In this document: positions 1-8,952 of the stretch, one piece after another
How positions within the stretch are numbered: the first letter of the stretch is position 1
Layout of the letters: every line of letters begins with the position of its first letter
Assembly: GCA_910574915.1 (NCBI GenBank)
Contig: CAJTCR010000012.1
Span: 38,962-102,961, forward strand
Direction: 5' to 3'
Source: Eubacteriaceae bacterium
Lineage (GTDB): Bacteria > Bacillota > Clostridia > Lachnospirales > Lachnospiraceae
DNA length: 64,000 nucleotides
Translations under genes and position numbers: made by a program
Notes under the pieces: generated by a model
What the model was told of the DNA's origin: nothing
Database searches by the model: none
Seen by the model: the letters and a program-made list of their open reading frames with translations, nothing else

Positions 1-814
1 ACGCGCCTGAGGAAATGCCGACCAGTATGCCTTCTGTTCTTGCAATTTCCCTGCCTTTTTCAAATGCCGCCTCATTGTCCACAGTAACAATTTCATCATA
101 GACTTCTGTATTTAGCGTCTCTGGCACAAAACCTGCGCCGATCCCCTGAATCTTATGGGCGCCTGGTTTGCCTTGTGATAATACCGGGGAGGCTGCCGGC
201 TCTACCGCGACTACACGGATGTCTTTGTTTTTGGATTTCAGGTATTCTCCGGCGCCTGTAATCGTACCTCCGGTGCCAATGCCTGCTACGAGAATATCTA
301 CCTTGCCGTCCGTATCCTGCCAGATTTCCGGCCCTGTCGTCTCCCGGTGCATCTGCGGGTTTAGCTGGTTGACAAACTGCCCCGGCAAAAAGCTGCCTTC
401 GATCTCTGCGGCAAGCTCATCTGCCTTTGCAATGGCTCCTTTCATGCCTTTTGCACCGTCCGTTAATACCAGCTCGGCACCATATGCTTTCATTAAGTTG
501 CGCCGCTCCACACTCATTGTTTCCGGCATCGTAATGATTACACGGATGCCAAGAGCTGCCGCAACCGCTGCGAGCCCAATGCCCGTATTTCCGCTTGTCG
601 GCTCAATAATCACAGAATTTTCGTTGATTCTGCCGTTCTCCCACGCTTCCAGCAGGATTTTTTTCGCAATACGGTCTTTGACGCTTCCCGCCGGGTTAAA
701 ATACTCCAGCTTTGCCAGCAGTACCGCGTCCAGTTCATTTTTTTTGCAGTACCTGCCAAGCTCCATAATCGGCGTATTTCCTACCAGCTCTGTAATATTT
801 TTGTAGATTCCCAT
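1..814 (-). CDS. cysK: Cysteine synthase A (O-acetylserine sulfhydrylase), 3' end cut by window edge
   Basis: This PLP enzyme makes cysteine from O-acetylserine and sulfide in the cytoplasm. I translated the minus strand from ATG 812-814, which follows the ribosome binding site AGGAAAGG, and obtained 271 codons open to the window edge. The N-terminus [19 protein letters not shown] is typical of Cys[10 protein letters not shown] carries the PLP lysine (K46). PTSGNTG and [10 protein letters not shown] are the substrate- and phosphate-binding loops. About 40 C-terminal residues lie outside the window. The gene follows metY by 35 bp and is probably co-transcribed with it from the promoter at 2211-2239. 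CysM or a cystathionine-beta-synthase-like paralog is possible but the motifs favour CysK. Confidence 0.93.
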   Translation of the reverse strand, partial: MGIYKNITELVGNTPIMELGRYCKKNELDAVLLAKLEYFNPAGSVKDRIAKKILLEAWENGRINENSVIIEPTSGNTGIGLAAVAAALGIRVIITMPETMSVERRNLMKAYGAELVLTDGAKGMKGAIAKADELAAEIEGSFLPGQFVNQLNPQMHRETTGPEIWQDTDGKVDILVAGIGTGGTITGAGEYLKSKNKDIRVVAVEPAASPVLSQGKPGAHKIQGIGAGFVPETLNTEVYDEIVTVDNEAAFEKGREIARTEGILVGISSGA

Positions 815-849
815 AAAATACAATTCCTTTCCTGTTTCACCGTTTTCTT

Positions 850-2157
850 TTATTTCACTGCTTCAAAAGCTTCTTTTAAGTCTTCAATAAGATCGTCTAT
901 ATGCTCTGTTCCGATCGACAGCCGTATCGTATTCGGTTTGATCCCTGCGCGCAGCAATTCGTCTTCTTCCATTTGAGAGTGCGTCGTACTTGCCGGATGG
1001 ATCACAAGCGATTTGACATCGGCTACATTCGCAAGCAGCGAAAACAGTTCCAGATGATCGATAAAGTCCCTCGCTTTTTGTGCGTCTCCCTTGATTTCAA
1101 ATGTAAAAATCGATCCGCCGCCATTTGGAAAATATTTTTTATACAGCTCCTGCTGCTTCGGGTCGGTGCTGACCGATGGGTGATGCACCGTTTCTACCTG
1201 CGGATGTGCTTGCAGATACTGCACGACATTCCGTGCATTTTCCACATGGCGCTCGACACGTAAAGACAATGTCTCCAGTCCCTGCAAAAAGAAAAACGCA
1301 TGGAACGGTGCGATCGCAGCGCCTGTATCACGCAGCAAAATGGCGCGAACGCTCGTTACAAACGCGGCACGTCCGACTGCTTTTGTAAAACTGATGCCAT
1401 GATAGCTCGGATTCGGTTCTGTAAGATGCGCAAACTTCCCGGATGCTTCCCAGTCAAAATTTCCCGAATCCACAATTACGCCGCCAAGCGCTGTCCCGTG
1501 TCCGCCGATAAACTTTGTCGCAGAATGCACGACAATGTCCGCGCCATACGCAATCGGACGAACAAGATACGGCGTTGCAAATGTATTGTCAACCACCAAA
1601 GGAATCTGGTTCGCATGTGCGATCTGCGCGATCTTTTCCAGATCTGTGACATCCGAATTGGGATTGCCAAGCGTCTCGACAAATACCGCTCTCGTATTTT
1701 CCAAAATGGCAGCATCTACCTTTTCAAAATCAGAAGGATCGACAAACGTGGCTGTGATTCCGTACTGTGTAAGCGTATGCGCCAGCAGGTTATACGTCCC
1801 GCCGTAAATATTGCGTGCCGCAACAATGTGGCACCCTGCCCCTGCAAGATTTTGTATCGTATAGGAGATCGCTGCCGCACCCGACGCCACGGCAAGCGCC
1901 GCCACACCGCCCTCGAGCTTTGCAATCCGCTGTTCAAACACGTCCTGGGTAGGATTTGTCAGCCTGCCGTAAATATTTCCCGCATCAGCAAGCCCAAACC
2001 GCGCCGCTGCATGGTCACAGTTATGGAATACGTAAGAAGCTGTCTGATAGATCGGTACAGCCCGTGCATCCGTCGCCGGGTCTGGCTGTTCCTGCCCTGC
2101 ATGAAGCTGCAATGTTTCAAATTTGAACGCCCTGTCGTTGTATGTCTTTTTTGCCAT
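850..2157 (-). CDS. metY: O-acetylhomoserine sulfhydrylase (aminocarboxypropyltransferase)
   Basis: This PLP-dependent enzyme (Cys/Met metabolism family) condenses O-acetylhomoserine with sulfide to give homocysteine. The 435-residue length fits MetY rather than the shorter MetB/MetC (about 380-400). [10 protein letters not shown] opens the fold. Residues 210-220 ([11 protein letters not shown]) hold the PLP lysine K215. The C-terminus (HPASTTHSQ, then [17 protein letters not shown]) is family-typical. The start is set at ATG 2155-2157 ([13 protein letters not shown]) because GAAGGAGAAAAGACG precedes it; the frame is open 18 codons further upstream without a site. It lies upstream of cysK and downstream of a consensus promoter, next to an Rrf2 regulator, which points to one sulfur-assimilation unit. 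Confidence 0.93.
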   Translation of the reverse strand: MAKKTYNDRAFKFETLQLHAGQEQPDPATDARAVPIYQTASYVFHNCDHAAARFGLADAGNIYGRLTNPTQDVFEQRIAKLEGGVAALAVASGAAAISYTIQNLAGAGCHIVAARNIYGGTYNLLAHTLTQYGITATFVDPSDFEKVDAAILENTRAVFVETLGNPNSDVTDLEKIAQIAHANQIPLVVDNTFATPYLVRPIAYGADIVVHSATKFIGGHGTALGGVIVDSGNFDWEASGKFAHLTEPNPSYHGISFTKAVGRAAFVTSVRAILLRDTGAAIAPFHAFFFLQGLETLSLRVERHVENARNVVQYLQAHPQVETVHHPSVSTDPKQQELYKKYFPNGGGSIFTFEIKGDAQKARDFIDHLELFSLLANVADVKSLVIHPASTTHSQMEEDELLRAGIKPNTIRLSIGTEHIDDLIEDLKEAFEAVK

Positions 2158-2210
2158 CGTCTTTTCTCCTTCTGTTATACCTGCGTATGATATGGTTTCT
2201 AATAACTGCA

Positions 2211-2239
2211 AGTATATCCTACTTTTCCCATCGTGTCAA
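2211..2239 (-). promoter_or_regulatory. Sigma-A promoter of metY-cysK
   Basis: On the minus strand there is TTGACA (2234-2239), a 17-base spacer, and TATACT (2211-2216), about 55 bases upstream of the metY start. The -35 is perfect and the -10 has one mismatch. The sequence just upstream, AATTCCTATTGACA, resembles the GGAATT core often reported for CymR operators; that is inference only. Confidence 0.75.
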
Positions 2240-2259
2240 TAGGAATTCGAAAAAAGCGG

Positions 2260-2694
2260 TCAAATGCTGTAATCTCCATCCTTTTGCAGCTTCCACCCCA
2301 TCAGGTCTGCCAGCGTAATATGGTCGATCACTTCATTAACCGCTTCATTCATCTTCCGGTACACAAGCACCGTAACGCAGTCATCGCTTTTTTCACAGCT
2401 TCCGATCTCCGAATCCAGGCATTCCACCGGTGCCAGGCTGCCTTCCGTAAGGCGCAGGATCATCCCCACCGTATATTCCTCCGCCGGACGGGTAAGCAGG
2501 TATCCGCCCTGCGGCCCGCGCACACTGCGCACATACCCCGCCTTATTCAATACCGCTATAATCTGTTCTAAATATTTGTCTGAAATCTCCTGTCTGGCTG
2601 CGATCTCTTTGATTCTTACCGGCGTGCCTGTATTGTGCAGCGCCAAATCCAGCATCATCCGAAGCGCATATCTTCCTTTTGTCGAAATCCTCAT
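2260..2694 (-). CDS. Rrf2 family transcriptional regulator (CymR/IscR-like)
   Basis: This 144-residue winged-helix repressor has the standard Rrf2 start MRISTKGRYALRMMLDLA, a recognition helix EISDKYLEQIIAVLNKAG and the wing VRGPQGGYLL. The C-terminal half holds three cysteines (ECLDSEIGSC, then KSDDC), with spacing 7 then 5 rather than the 5/5 of IscR, so an Fe-S or redox sensing role is possible. Its stop lies about 100 bases before the metY start, with a promoter in between. In Bacillus, CymR represses cysteine genes as a complex with CysK, so control of metY-cysK here is a reasonable inference. The ribosome binding site GGAGGAGAACT precedes ATG 2692-2694. Confidence 0.9.
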   Translation of the reverse strand: MRISTKGRYALRMMLDLALHNTGTPVRIKEIAARQEISDKYLEQIIAVLNKAGYVRSVRGPQGGYLLTRPAEEYTVGMILRLTEGSLAPVECLDSEIGSCEKSDDCVTVLVYRKMNEAVNEVIDHITLADLMGWKLQKDGDYSI

Positions 2695-2717
2695 AGTTCT
2701 CCTCCATATGTTACTGC

Positions 2718-4058
2718 CTAAATTACGTTATGTTCCATCCATTTGCCGCCAAGAAACCGGATGACGAAAAAAATGCTCCTGCAAATCCAGTCAATGCACA
2801 TGCCAAGCCAAACCCCCATCAGCCCCATATCCATCTTTAATACAAAGAAATAAGACAGAACGACACGAAACATCCACATACTGAAAATGCTGACACTCAT
2901 CGTATATTTTGCATCTCCTCCGCTGCGCAGCACCTGCGGCAGCGTAAAGCTGAGCGCCCAGAAAAAAATACTGAACACGCAAAACAGGCGAATCACGGCA
3001 ATACACATCTGCTTTGCCTCAGGCGTCAGATGATACGCGCCTGCCACAACCGGAATGCCCACATACACCGCAATATTCATAACGGCAAGCCCGACTGCCG
3101 CAAGGGCAAGCAGCAGCCTTGCATACTGTTTCGCCTGCCCCTTTTCCCCTGCGCCCAGGCACCGCCCAATGACCGGGATCACCGCAAGTCCGATCGTATT
3201 GCCTGGAATATTTGCCACTGTCGCTACGGTATTTGCCACCGCATTCGCTGCAATGGCGGAAGTCCCCAAGGTCGCCGTAAGGCTGCTGACGCACAGCTTG
3301 CCGATCTGGAACATCCCGTTTTCCAGCCCGCTTGGAACGCCGATCAAAAGAATCGGGCGAATCTGGTTTCTGTCCGGCTTCATATCCGCGATCCTGCTGA
3401 TGCGAAACGGATGCTGCGGCTTTTGTAGCTGCATCGTCACCCATACCGCCGAAAACATACGCCCGGCAAGTGTTGCAAGCGCGGCGCCAAGCACACCCAT
3501 ATGCAGCCCGTAGATCAGCATCGCATTTCCCGCAATATTCATGACATTCATCACAAGGCTTGCCTTCATGCTCACCTTGCTGTTGCCCTGTGCCCGAAAC
3601 AATGCCGCACCTGCGTTATATGCTCCCATAAACGGATAGGATACCGCACTGATCAGAAAATAAATCTGCGCATATCCCATAACCTGCGCATCAATCGCCC
3701 CAAAAATAGCACGCAGGATCGCCCTGCTGCCAATCATTGCCGCCGCCATAACCACGCTTGTGCTGATTAAAAGCACACTGTATAGCTGCGCCGCACATTT
3801 TTTCATCTGTGCGGTATTTTTCTGCCCCATATACTGGCTGACGACAACCGCGCCGCCAGACGCCAGCGCAGACAGGATCTGAAATACCAGCACATTCAGC
3901 GTATCGACCAGGCTGACGCTGGACACCGCCGCCTCGCTGACGCTCGACACCATAAACGTATCCGCCAGCCCCATTGTAACCGCCAAAAACTGTTCCAGCA
4001 GCAGCGGCCAGATCAGCCGGACTAACTGCTGCCTTGTATACAACGGCATATTCCCCAT
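2718..4058 (-). CDS. MATE family efflux transporter
   Basis: A 446-residue polytopic membrane protein with about 12 hydrophobic segments. The N-terminal signature IWPLLLEQFLAVTMGLADT and the inner repeat SGLENGMFQIGKL match the two homologous halves of MATE (NorM/DinF superfamily) cation-coupled multidrug exporters. GGAVVVSQYMGQKN follows the first half, as in family members. The length is normal. It lies between the Rrf2 regulator (23 bp away) and a TraX-like gene (18 bp away), all on the minus strand, so co-transcription is plausible. Substrate cannot be told from sequence. Confidence 0.92.
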   Translation of the reverse strand: MGNMPLYTRQQLVRLIWPLLLEQFLAVTMGLADTFMVSSVSEAAVSSVSLVDTLNVLVFQILSALASGGAVVVSQYMGQKNTAQMKKCAAQLYSVLLISTSVVMAAAMIGSRAILRAIFGAIDAQVMGYAQIYFLISAVSYPFMGAYNAGAALFRAQGNSKVSMKASLVMNVMNIAGNAMLIYGLHMGVLGAALATLAGRMFSAVWVTMQLQKPQHPFRISRIADMKPDRNQIRPILLIGVPSGLENGMFQIGKLCVSSLTATLGTSAIAANAVANTVATVANIPGNTIGLAVIPVIGRCLGAGEKGQAKQYARLLLALAAVGLAVMNIAVYVGIPVVAGAYHLTPEAKQMCIAVIRLFCVFSIFFWALSFTLPQVLRSGGDAKYTMSVSIFSMWMFRVVLSYFFVLKMDMGLMGVWLGMCIDWICRSIFFVIRFLGGKWMEHNVI

Positions 4059-4076
4059 CTCCCCTCAACTGCTTTC

Positions 4077-4904
4077 CTATACCGCCGGATAAGAAGCGAT
4101 CCCCAGGTACAGACAGATCAGATACAAAATCAAAAGATGCGCCGGATAGACCACATAAAAGAAATACTTCAGCTTCCATCCTCTTTTGCCGTTATAAAAC
4201 GCTATCGGCACAAATGCCAGCGGAGCTGTCAGCTCCCATGCAAATACAACGCATCCGGCAATAATCTGCCACATCTTTTTCTTCCGGCATAAATAAATCA
4301 CAACGATACATAATACCCCGATTGCGGCATAGTCCGTATTGGCAAACTGCGCCGCAGCCATCCCCGCTGCAATGACTGCCCAGGTCAAAACTGCCGCAAT
4401 TACCGGCTTACCAAAAAACCGTTCCCCCACCCAGCGAATGCCGATCATAACGGCAACTCCGAAAAACAGTGTAAAGAACACATTTTGATAGCTGAATTCA
4501 AGGATACTCCCTTTAAACAGCAAGTCAAACGGCAGCTCTGATACTGCCGCAAACAGCAGCAGCCTTGCCGCATATTTCATGCGGTTTCTTGTATGCTCAA
4601 ATCCCTCTACAAGTAAAAAACAATAGATCGGAAATGCGATCCTGCCAATCATACGCATAATATTGTAGACGGTAAACAACTGCGCATTGCCCGCAATCCA
4701 CTGCTGCACCTGCGCTGCATCGCTTGCATCCAGGCCGCCGAGCCCGCTGATGTACAAATACCTGCCCAAAATCCCCGCTCCGATATGGTCGATCACCATC
4801 GAAATTACAGCGATCAGCTTGAGCGTACTGCCGCTGATCCCCCGCTTTTTGCGCACGCCTGTGCCGCCAGGTACGTTTGCTTGCTGACTTATGTTTTCTT
4901 TCAT
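4077..4904 (-). CDS. TraX family membrane protein
   Basis: A 275-residue polytopic protein. After a basic N-terminus (VRKKRGISG) comes LKLIAVISMVIDHIG, the hallmark of the TraX/acyltransferase-like family. About eight hydrophobic segments follow, with YCFLLVEGFEHTRNR and SELPFDLLF in between, also family-typical. TraX acetylates F-pilin in plasmids; chromosomal copies in Firmicutes have no established role. The start is ATG 4902-4904, preceded by GGAAAGGATTGGCG; the open frame extends 52 codons upstream but without a ribosome binding site and with non-membrane sequence. The downstream MATE gene begins 18 bp after the stop. Confidence 0.88.
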   Translation of the reverse strand: MKENISQQANVPGGTGVRKKRGISGSTLKLIAVISMVIDHIGAGILGRYLYISGLGGLDASDAAQVQQWIAGNAQLFTVYNIMRMIGRIAFPIYCFLLVEGFEHTRNRMKYAARLLLFAAVSELPFDLLFKGSILEFSYQNVFFTLFFGVAVMIGIRWVGERFFGKPVIAAVLTWAVIAAGMAAAQFANTDYAAIGVLCIVVIYLCRKKKMWQIIAGCVVFAWELTAPLAFVPIAFYNGKRGWKLKYFFYVVYPAHLLILYLICLYLGIASYPAV

Positions 4905-5059
4905 TATAACGCCAATCCTTTCCGGGATACAACCAGATCCCGCTCTTTTTATAGTATCATATCTTTTAAAAGAATTATAACACAGATTTCCTGCCCCGTT
5001 ACATAAATTAATACCTGAAAAATAAGCCGTCCATCCGGCTTTCTCTGTTATTATTGCCA

Positions 5060-5094
5060 AAAAAGCCGCCAGGCTTTCCCGCCCGGCGGCTTTT
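5060..5094 (-). terminator. Rho-independent terminator after the hemolysin-III gene
   Basis: AAAAGCCGCC (5061-5070) pairs with GGCGGCTTTT (5085-5094) around a 14-base loop. On the minus strand it is followed by a run of T. It lies 15 bases past the stop of the 5109-5759 gene. Confidence 0.8.
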
Positions 5095-5108
5095 TGCGCG
5101 CTCCTTTT

Positions 5109-5759
5109 TTATGCCACATACAAATACATAAAGATAAAATGACAAATGCTGCCTGCCATTACAAATAAATGAAAGATCTCATGCGAACCAAAATATTTGT
5201 GATTCTGGTTAAACAGCTTCCATTTCAGCGCATAGATCACGCCGCCCACCGTGTAAATAATTCCTCCTGCAAGCAGCCACAAAAACGCCTGTGTCGGCAG
5301 CGTACGCAGCAGCGTCCCAAATACGGCAACGCAAACCCAGCCCATCGCTATATAGATCACCGATGAAAACCATTTCGGACACGTAATCCACACCGCTTTC
5401 ACCGCCATTCCCACAACCGCAATGCCCCATACGACTGCCAACAGCGTATAGCCCTGCCTGCCGCCCAGCACAATCAGACAGACCGGCGTATAAGAACCCG
5501 CGATCAGCACAAAAATCATCATATGGTCTATTTTGCGGAACACTTTTAATATTTTATCCGACACATTGACCGAATGGTACATCGTGCTCGCCCCATACAG
5601 CAGGATCATGCTGCACATAAAGATGCCCATTGCCACTGTACAGCGCATTCCCGACGACATGCCTGCCTTTAGAAGCAGCGGCACAGAAGCAGCTACCGCC
5701 AGCAGCATCGCGATAAAATGTGTGATCGCACTCCCCGGTTCCCGAATTGAAAGCTCCAT
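5109..5759 (-). CDS. Hemolysin III family (PAQR-like) membrane protein
   Basis: A 216-residue protein with seven predicted membrane segments. It carries the family signatures: SAITHFIAMLLAV near the N-terminus, LYGASTMYHSV, KIDHMMIFVLIAGSYTPVCL in the middle, and SHEIFHLFVMAGSICHF near the C-terminus. The conserved S/H/D/H/H positions of the PAQR (YqfA/Hly-III) superfamily are all visible, so the metal site thought to support hydrolase activity appears intact. Despite the name, a haemolytic role is not established for most members. A ribosome binding site AAAGGAGGATTTC precedes ATG 5757-5759. It is monocistronic, ended by the hairpin at 5060-5094. Confidence 0.92.
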   Translation of the reverse strand: MELSIREPGSAITHFIAMLLAVAASVPLLLKAGMSSGMRCTVAMGIFMCSMILLYGASTMYHSVNVSDKILKVFRKIDHMMIFVLIAGSYTPVCLIVLGGRQGYTLLAVVWGIAVVGMAVKAVWITCPKWFSSVIYIAMGWVCVAVFGTLLRTLPTQAFLWLLAGGIIYTVGGVIYALKWKLFNQNHKYFGSHEIFHLFVMAGSICHFIFMYLYVA

Positions 5760-5933
5760 AAAGAAATCCTCCTTTTACATATCCTGCATTTATTGTTTTT
5801 TATTTCTTTATTATGTAATATTTAATATTTTATTATGTAGTATTCATTACTATGTATAATATTCCCATTGCTCCGCTTTGTCAAGGCTATTCACACAATT
5901 TTAATATTTTCCTCCACCACAAAAAATTTCATC

Positions 5934-5962
5934 TTGACAAGCAGACGCTGCTTCTATTTTAA
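5934..5962 (+). promoter_or_regulatory. Likely promoter of the PsiE-like gene
   Basis: TTGACA (5934-5939), 17 bases, then TTTTAA (5957-5962), about 50 bases before the start at 6010. The -35 is perfect and the -10 weak. Confidence 0.55.
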
Positions 5963-6009
5963 TAGAGACAAGGAATGTCAAATGAACCGATTTTAAAAAG
6001 GAGAAGCGT

Positions 6010-6453
6010 ATGAAAAAAATCGTAAAAGGACTGCAACAAATCTGCCGTATCCTCGAGCTGGTCGTCGCCGTATTTGTATTGATCGGGATTCTTGCAGCTA
6101 TTATCAGCCTGTTAAAAGATAACCTTTCGATATTTGGGGAACTGCTTGAGGATATGACCACGTTCCGTCACTATCTGGAAAAGATATTTGTACTTGTCAT
6201 TGGGATAGAATTTTTAGAGATGCTTTGCCATCCAACTTCGGACAACGTAGTTCAGGTACTGATTTTCCTTGTAGCACGCCATATGATCGTAGGCGAAACC
6301 ACACCATTTGAAGATTTTATATCTGTATTAAGCATTGCTGTGCTGTTCGTGCTGCGCAAATATATGCACACCGGAGACAAGGGAAAAAAAGCAAAACATA
6401 AGGCAGCGGCAGAGCTGCCAGGCGCCGCGCAGAAGCTGCATGAGAAGATTTAA
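6010..6453 (+). CDS. PsiE-like small membrane protein
   Basis: A 147-residue protein with four hydrophobic segments (about residues 12-36, 55-72, 79-92 and 102-115). The stretch ARHMIVGETTPFEDFISVLS, followed by IAVLFVLRKYM, resembles the conserved C-terminal part of phosphate-starvation-inducible PsiE proteins. The tail is lysine-rich and cytoplasmic. AAAGGAGAAGCGT precedes the ATG. It is the only plus-strand gene between 1 and 28.9 kb and stands alone between two hairpins. Function in phosphate stress is inferred from the family only. Confidence 0.72.
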   Translation: MKKIVKGLQQICRILELVVAVFVLIGILAAIISLLKDNLSIFGELLEDMTTFRHYLEKIFVLVIGIEFLEMLCHPTSDNVVQVLIFLVARHMIVGETTPFEDFISVLSIAVLFVLRKYMHTGDKGKKAKHKAAAELPGAAQKLHEKI

Positions 6454-6459
6454 CAGATC

Positions 6460-6477
6460 CTAGAGCGTGTTTGAAAA
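6460..6477. repeat. Solo terminal repeat of the MITE-like element
   Basis: CTAGAGCGTGTTTGAAAAA is identical to the outer 18-19 bases of the three full elements at 25037, 41615 and 53222. Beyond this point the sequence diverges, so this is either a deletion remnant or a convergent terminator-adjacent motif. Confidence 0.6.
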
Positions 6478-6482
6478 AGAAC

Positions 6483-6518
6483 CTGCCGCCTTCACAAACG
6501 AAAGCGGCAGCTTTTTTT
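6483..6518. terminator. Bidirectional terminator between the PsiE-like gene and panD
   Basis: CTGCCGC (6483-6489) pairs with GCGGCAG (6504-6510), followed by seven T on the plus strand. On the minus strand the stem is followed by GTTCTTTTT. It serves both convergent genes. Confidence 0.8.
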
Positions 6519-6524
6519 GCTGAT

Positions 6525-6923
6525 CTATTTTACGTAATTTTCTGTCAGCTCGCCATATTTTTCATAATTGGTGATTCTGGCAATCTGATTCTGCTCATCC
6601 ACAAAAACGACTTTTGGCTTATGCTCTTTTGCCTCCTCCGGCGTCATCTGTGCATAGCTCATCAGTATAATATGATCTCCAACCGCCACCTGCCTGGCTG
6701 CCGCGCCGTTTAAGCAGATCATGCCGGAGCCTGGTTCTCCCGCGATCGTATAAGTCTCAAAACGATTGCCGTTTTCAATATCTACGATCTGTACCAGCTC
6801 ATATTCCAAAATACCTGCCGCATCCAGCAAATCCGTATCTACCGTAATGCTTCCGACATAATTTAGTTCTGCCTGCCTGACAACCGCACGATGGATCTTT
6901 CCTTTTAACATTGTGAGATTCAT
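6525..6923 (-). CDS. panD: Aspartate 1-decarboxylase proenzyme
   Basis: This enzyme makes beta-alanine from aspartate for pantothenate synthesis. It is a pyruvoyl enzyme made by self-cleavage. The product is 132 residues. [20 protein letters not shown] opens the double-psi barrel; cleavage is expected between G and S of YVGSIT, making S the pyruvoyl residue. [16 protein letters not shown] and [10 protein letters not shown] are also family motifs. The start at ATG 6921-6923 follows GGAGGCAGTT; a longer frame adds seven residues without a site. It follows panC by 10 bp and is the last gene of panB-panC-panD. Confidence 0.96.
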   Translation of the reverse strand: MNLTMLKGKIHRAVVRQAELNYVGSITVDTDLLDAAGILEYELVQIVDIENGNRFETYTIAGEPGSGMICLNGAAARQVAVGDHIILMSYAQMTPEEAKEHKPKVVFVDEQNQIARITNYEKYGELTENYVK

Positions 6924-6933
6924 AACTGCCTCC

Positions 6934-7788
6934 TTATCTTTCAATAATAAAGTTATCGATCAGCCTTGTCTTTCCGATATATACGGCTATTGCAACGAGG
7001 ACGGAACCATTCGCCGCGTCCAGCTTCTCTATTGGCGTAACCGAATCAAAATCCACCACATCTACATAATCAATTTTTGCCATCGGCTCCTTTTCAATCT
7101 CCTGTGTAACCGCCTGCTTAACCGCCTGCGCGCTTGTCTCGCCAGCTTCCACCAGAGCCTTCCCCACATGCAGGCTGCGGTTTAATACAAGCGCCGCCTG
7201 CCGCTCCTGTTCATTTAAGTACGTATTTCTGGAACTTTTTGCAAGCCCGTCTGCTTCACGGATAATCGGACAGCCGACGATTTGCGTGCCTACATTTAAG
7301 TCGCGCACCATCCGCCGCACTACGGCAAGCTGCTGCGCATCCTTCTGTCCAAAATATGCACGGTCTGGCGTCACGATATGAAACAATTTCAGTACAACCG
7401 TCTGCACGCCGCGAAAGTGAATCGGACGGCTTTTTCCACATAATTCCGTCGTCAGCCCGTTCATATCCACATAAGAGCAAAAGCCCGGTGCATACATCTC
7501 CTCCGGCTGCGGATGAAAGATCAAGTCCACCCCCGCCTGCTCGCACAGTTTCGCATCTTTTTCAAGATCTCTCGGATAGCTTTCCAGATCTTCGTTCGGT
7601 GCAAACTGCATCGGATTTACAAAAATACTGACAACCACGCGGTCATTGTCCCTGCGTGCCGCATCGATCAGGCTCTTATGCCCTTCATGAAGATATCCCA
7701 TTGTAGGAACAAGCCCGACGGAAAGCCCCGCCTTTTTCCACTCGCCGACCTGCTGGCGGATACCTTCTATTTTATCTGCTATTACCAT
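6934..7788 (-). CDS. panC: Pantothenate synthetase
   Basis: This ATP-dependent enzyme joins pantoate and beta-alanine through a pantoyl-adenylate. The product is 284 residues, a normal length. [15 protein letters not shown] contains the HxGH nucleotide-binding motif, and KSSRNTYLN is the KMSKS-like loop. [19 protein letters not shown] and [20 protein letters not shown] are also conserved. I chose ATG 7786-7788 because AGGAG lies seven bases before it; a TTG two codons upstream sits too close to that site. The gene is between panB and panD. Confidence 0.96.
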   Translation of the reverse strand: MVIADKIEGIRQQVGEWKKAGLSVGLVPTMGYLHEGHKSLIDAARRDNDRVVVSIFVNPMQFAPNEDLESYPRDLEKDAKLCEQAGVDLIFHPQPEEMYAPGFCSYVDMNGLTTELCGKSRPIHFRGVQTVVLKLFHIVTPDRAYFGQKDAQQLAVVRRMVRDLNVGTQIVGCPIIREADGLAKSSRNTYLNEQERQAALVLNRSLHVGKALVEAGETSAQAVKQAVTQEIEKEPMAKIDYVDVVDFDSVTPIEKLDAANGSVLVAIAVYIGKTRLIDNFIIER

Positions 7789-7818
7789 GTTCAAACTCCT
7801 GTTTGCCTTCTATGGCAT

Positions 7819-8646
7819 TTAATATAATTTATGAATAATCGTCTCGTCCATTTTAAACGTATGCTCCTGCGCCGGAAAAACGCCTTCGGCAATGTCCTTT
7901 TTATATGCCGCAAACGCTTCCTTCATCTGGCTGCCGATCTGCGCATACTGCTTTACGAACTTTGGCGCCATATCCGAATACATCGCCAGCATATCCTGAT
8001 AGACAAGCACCTGTCCGTCGCATCCGGCGCCTGCCCCAATCCCGATCGTCGGTATGCTGATACTTTCTGTCACTTTTTTTGCAAGTGCCTGCGGCACACA
8101 TTCCAATACAACCGCAAAAGCGCCTGCCTGTTCAATCGCACGCGCCTCGCCCAAAATCCGCTGTGCCGCTTCCTCTCCCTTGCCCTGCACTTTAAACCCG
8201 CCAAATGCATTTACCGACTGCGGGGTAAGCCCGATATGACCGCAGACCGGAATGGATGCCTTTACGATCGCTTTGATGTGTTCGCACACTTCCACGCCGC
8301 CCTCAAGCTTTACTGCCTGCGCGCGCCCTTCCTTCATCAGCCGCCCTGCGTTTACGACCGCGTCATATACCGACGTCTGATAGGACATAAAAGGCATATC
8401 CACAATTAAAAGCGCATTTTTCGCACCTCTTGCCACTGCCGCGCTATGATGAATCATATCCTCCATTGTGACGGATAAGGTATCTTCATAGCCGAGCATC
8501 ACCATTCCCAGAGAATCGCCTACAAGGATCGCGTCAATGCCTGCCTCGTCGACCAGCTTCGCCGTCGAATAATCATACGCTGTCAGCATGGACAGCTTTT
8601 CGCCCTTCGCCTTTGCCTCCCTGAATGTAACAGATGTGTTTTTCAT
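7819..8646 (-). CDS. panB: 3-methyl-2-oxobutanoate hydroxymethyltransferase
   Basis: This enzyme makes ketopantoate from alpha-ketoisovalerate and methylene-tetrahydrofolate, the first step of pantothenate synthesis. The product is 275 residues. [31 protein letters not shown] and VKLEGG (general base region) are the hallmark motifs of this TIM barrel, and [20 protein letters not shown] is the conserved central stretch. The start is ATG 8644-8646 ([12 protein letters not shown]) with AGAAGGG upstream. The open frame reaches 8817, but those 57 extra residues are unlike PanB and come from the leader. It is the first gene of the panBCD operon. Confidence 0.96.
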   Translation of the reverse strand: MKNTSVTFREAKAKGEKLSMLTAYDYSTAKLVDEAGIDAILVGDSLGMVMLGYEDTLSVTMEDMIHHSAAVARGAKNALLIVDMPFMSYQTSVYDAVVNAGRLMKEGRAQAVKLEGGVEVCEHIKAIVKASIPVCGHIGLTPQSVNAFGGFKVQGKGEEAAQRILGEARAIEQAGAFAVVLECVPQALAKKVTESISIPTIGIGAGAGCDGQVLVYQDMLAMYSDMAPKFVKQYAQIGSQMKEAFAAYKKDIAEGVFPAQEHTFKMDETIIHKLY

Positions 8647-8897
8647 AATCCAATTTTCCCTTCTACTAAATAGATTGAACTTTGTCAGGAACCATCCGCA
8701 CGGTTCCTTTGAACGGCAACATTGGATGACTTTTCCCCTGCACGCTTTTTGAGTCAAACCTTTTTGCAAAGTATCTGCTCCGTGCCGGCAAAATAACGAT
8801 TCAAACATTATTTCCACAACTTATTCAGTTTTAATGATACAGTTTCTTCTGAATACCGTTCGTCTGACAATATACCACAAATGGGATGAAATTTCAA
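8647..8897 (-). promoter_or_regulatory. panBCD promoter and long 5' leader
   Basis: TTGAAA (8892-8897), 17 bases and TATATT (8869-8874) form a good minus-strand promoter, leaving an untranslated leader of about 215 bases before panB. The leader contains the short hairpin GGAACC...GGTTCC around 8692-8712. I could not match it to a known riboswitch class. Confidence 0.55.
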
Positions 8898-8916
8898 TAT
8901 TTCGCATAGATGTGTT

Positions 8917-8952
8917 AAAAAAAAGACAAGCATGAAAAACCCTCTGTCATGC
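8917..8952 (-). terminator. Terminator overlapping the FNT gene stop codon
   Basis: On the minus strand GCATGA pairs with TCATGC around an 11-base loop, followed within five bases by a run of eight T (8917-8924). The upstream stem arm contains the stop codon at 8947-8949. Confidence 0.7.

Noticed and set aside
168..2190. Long plus-strand open frames antisense to cysK and metY
   Set aside because: They lie opposite genes with clear family motifs and have no family resemblance or ribosome binding sites.
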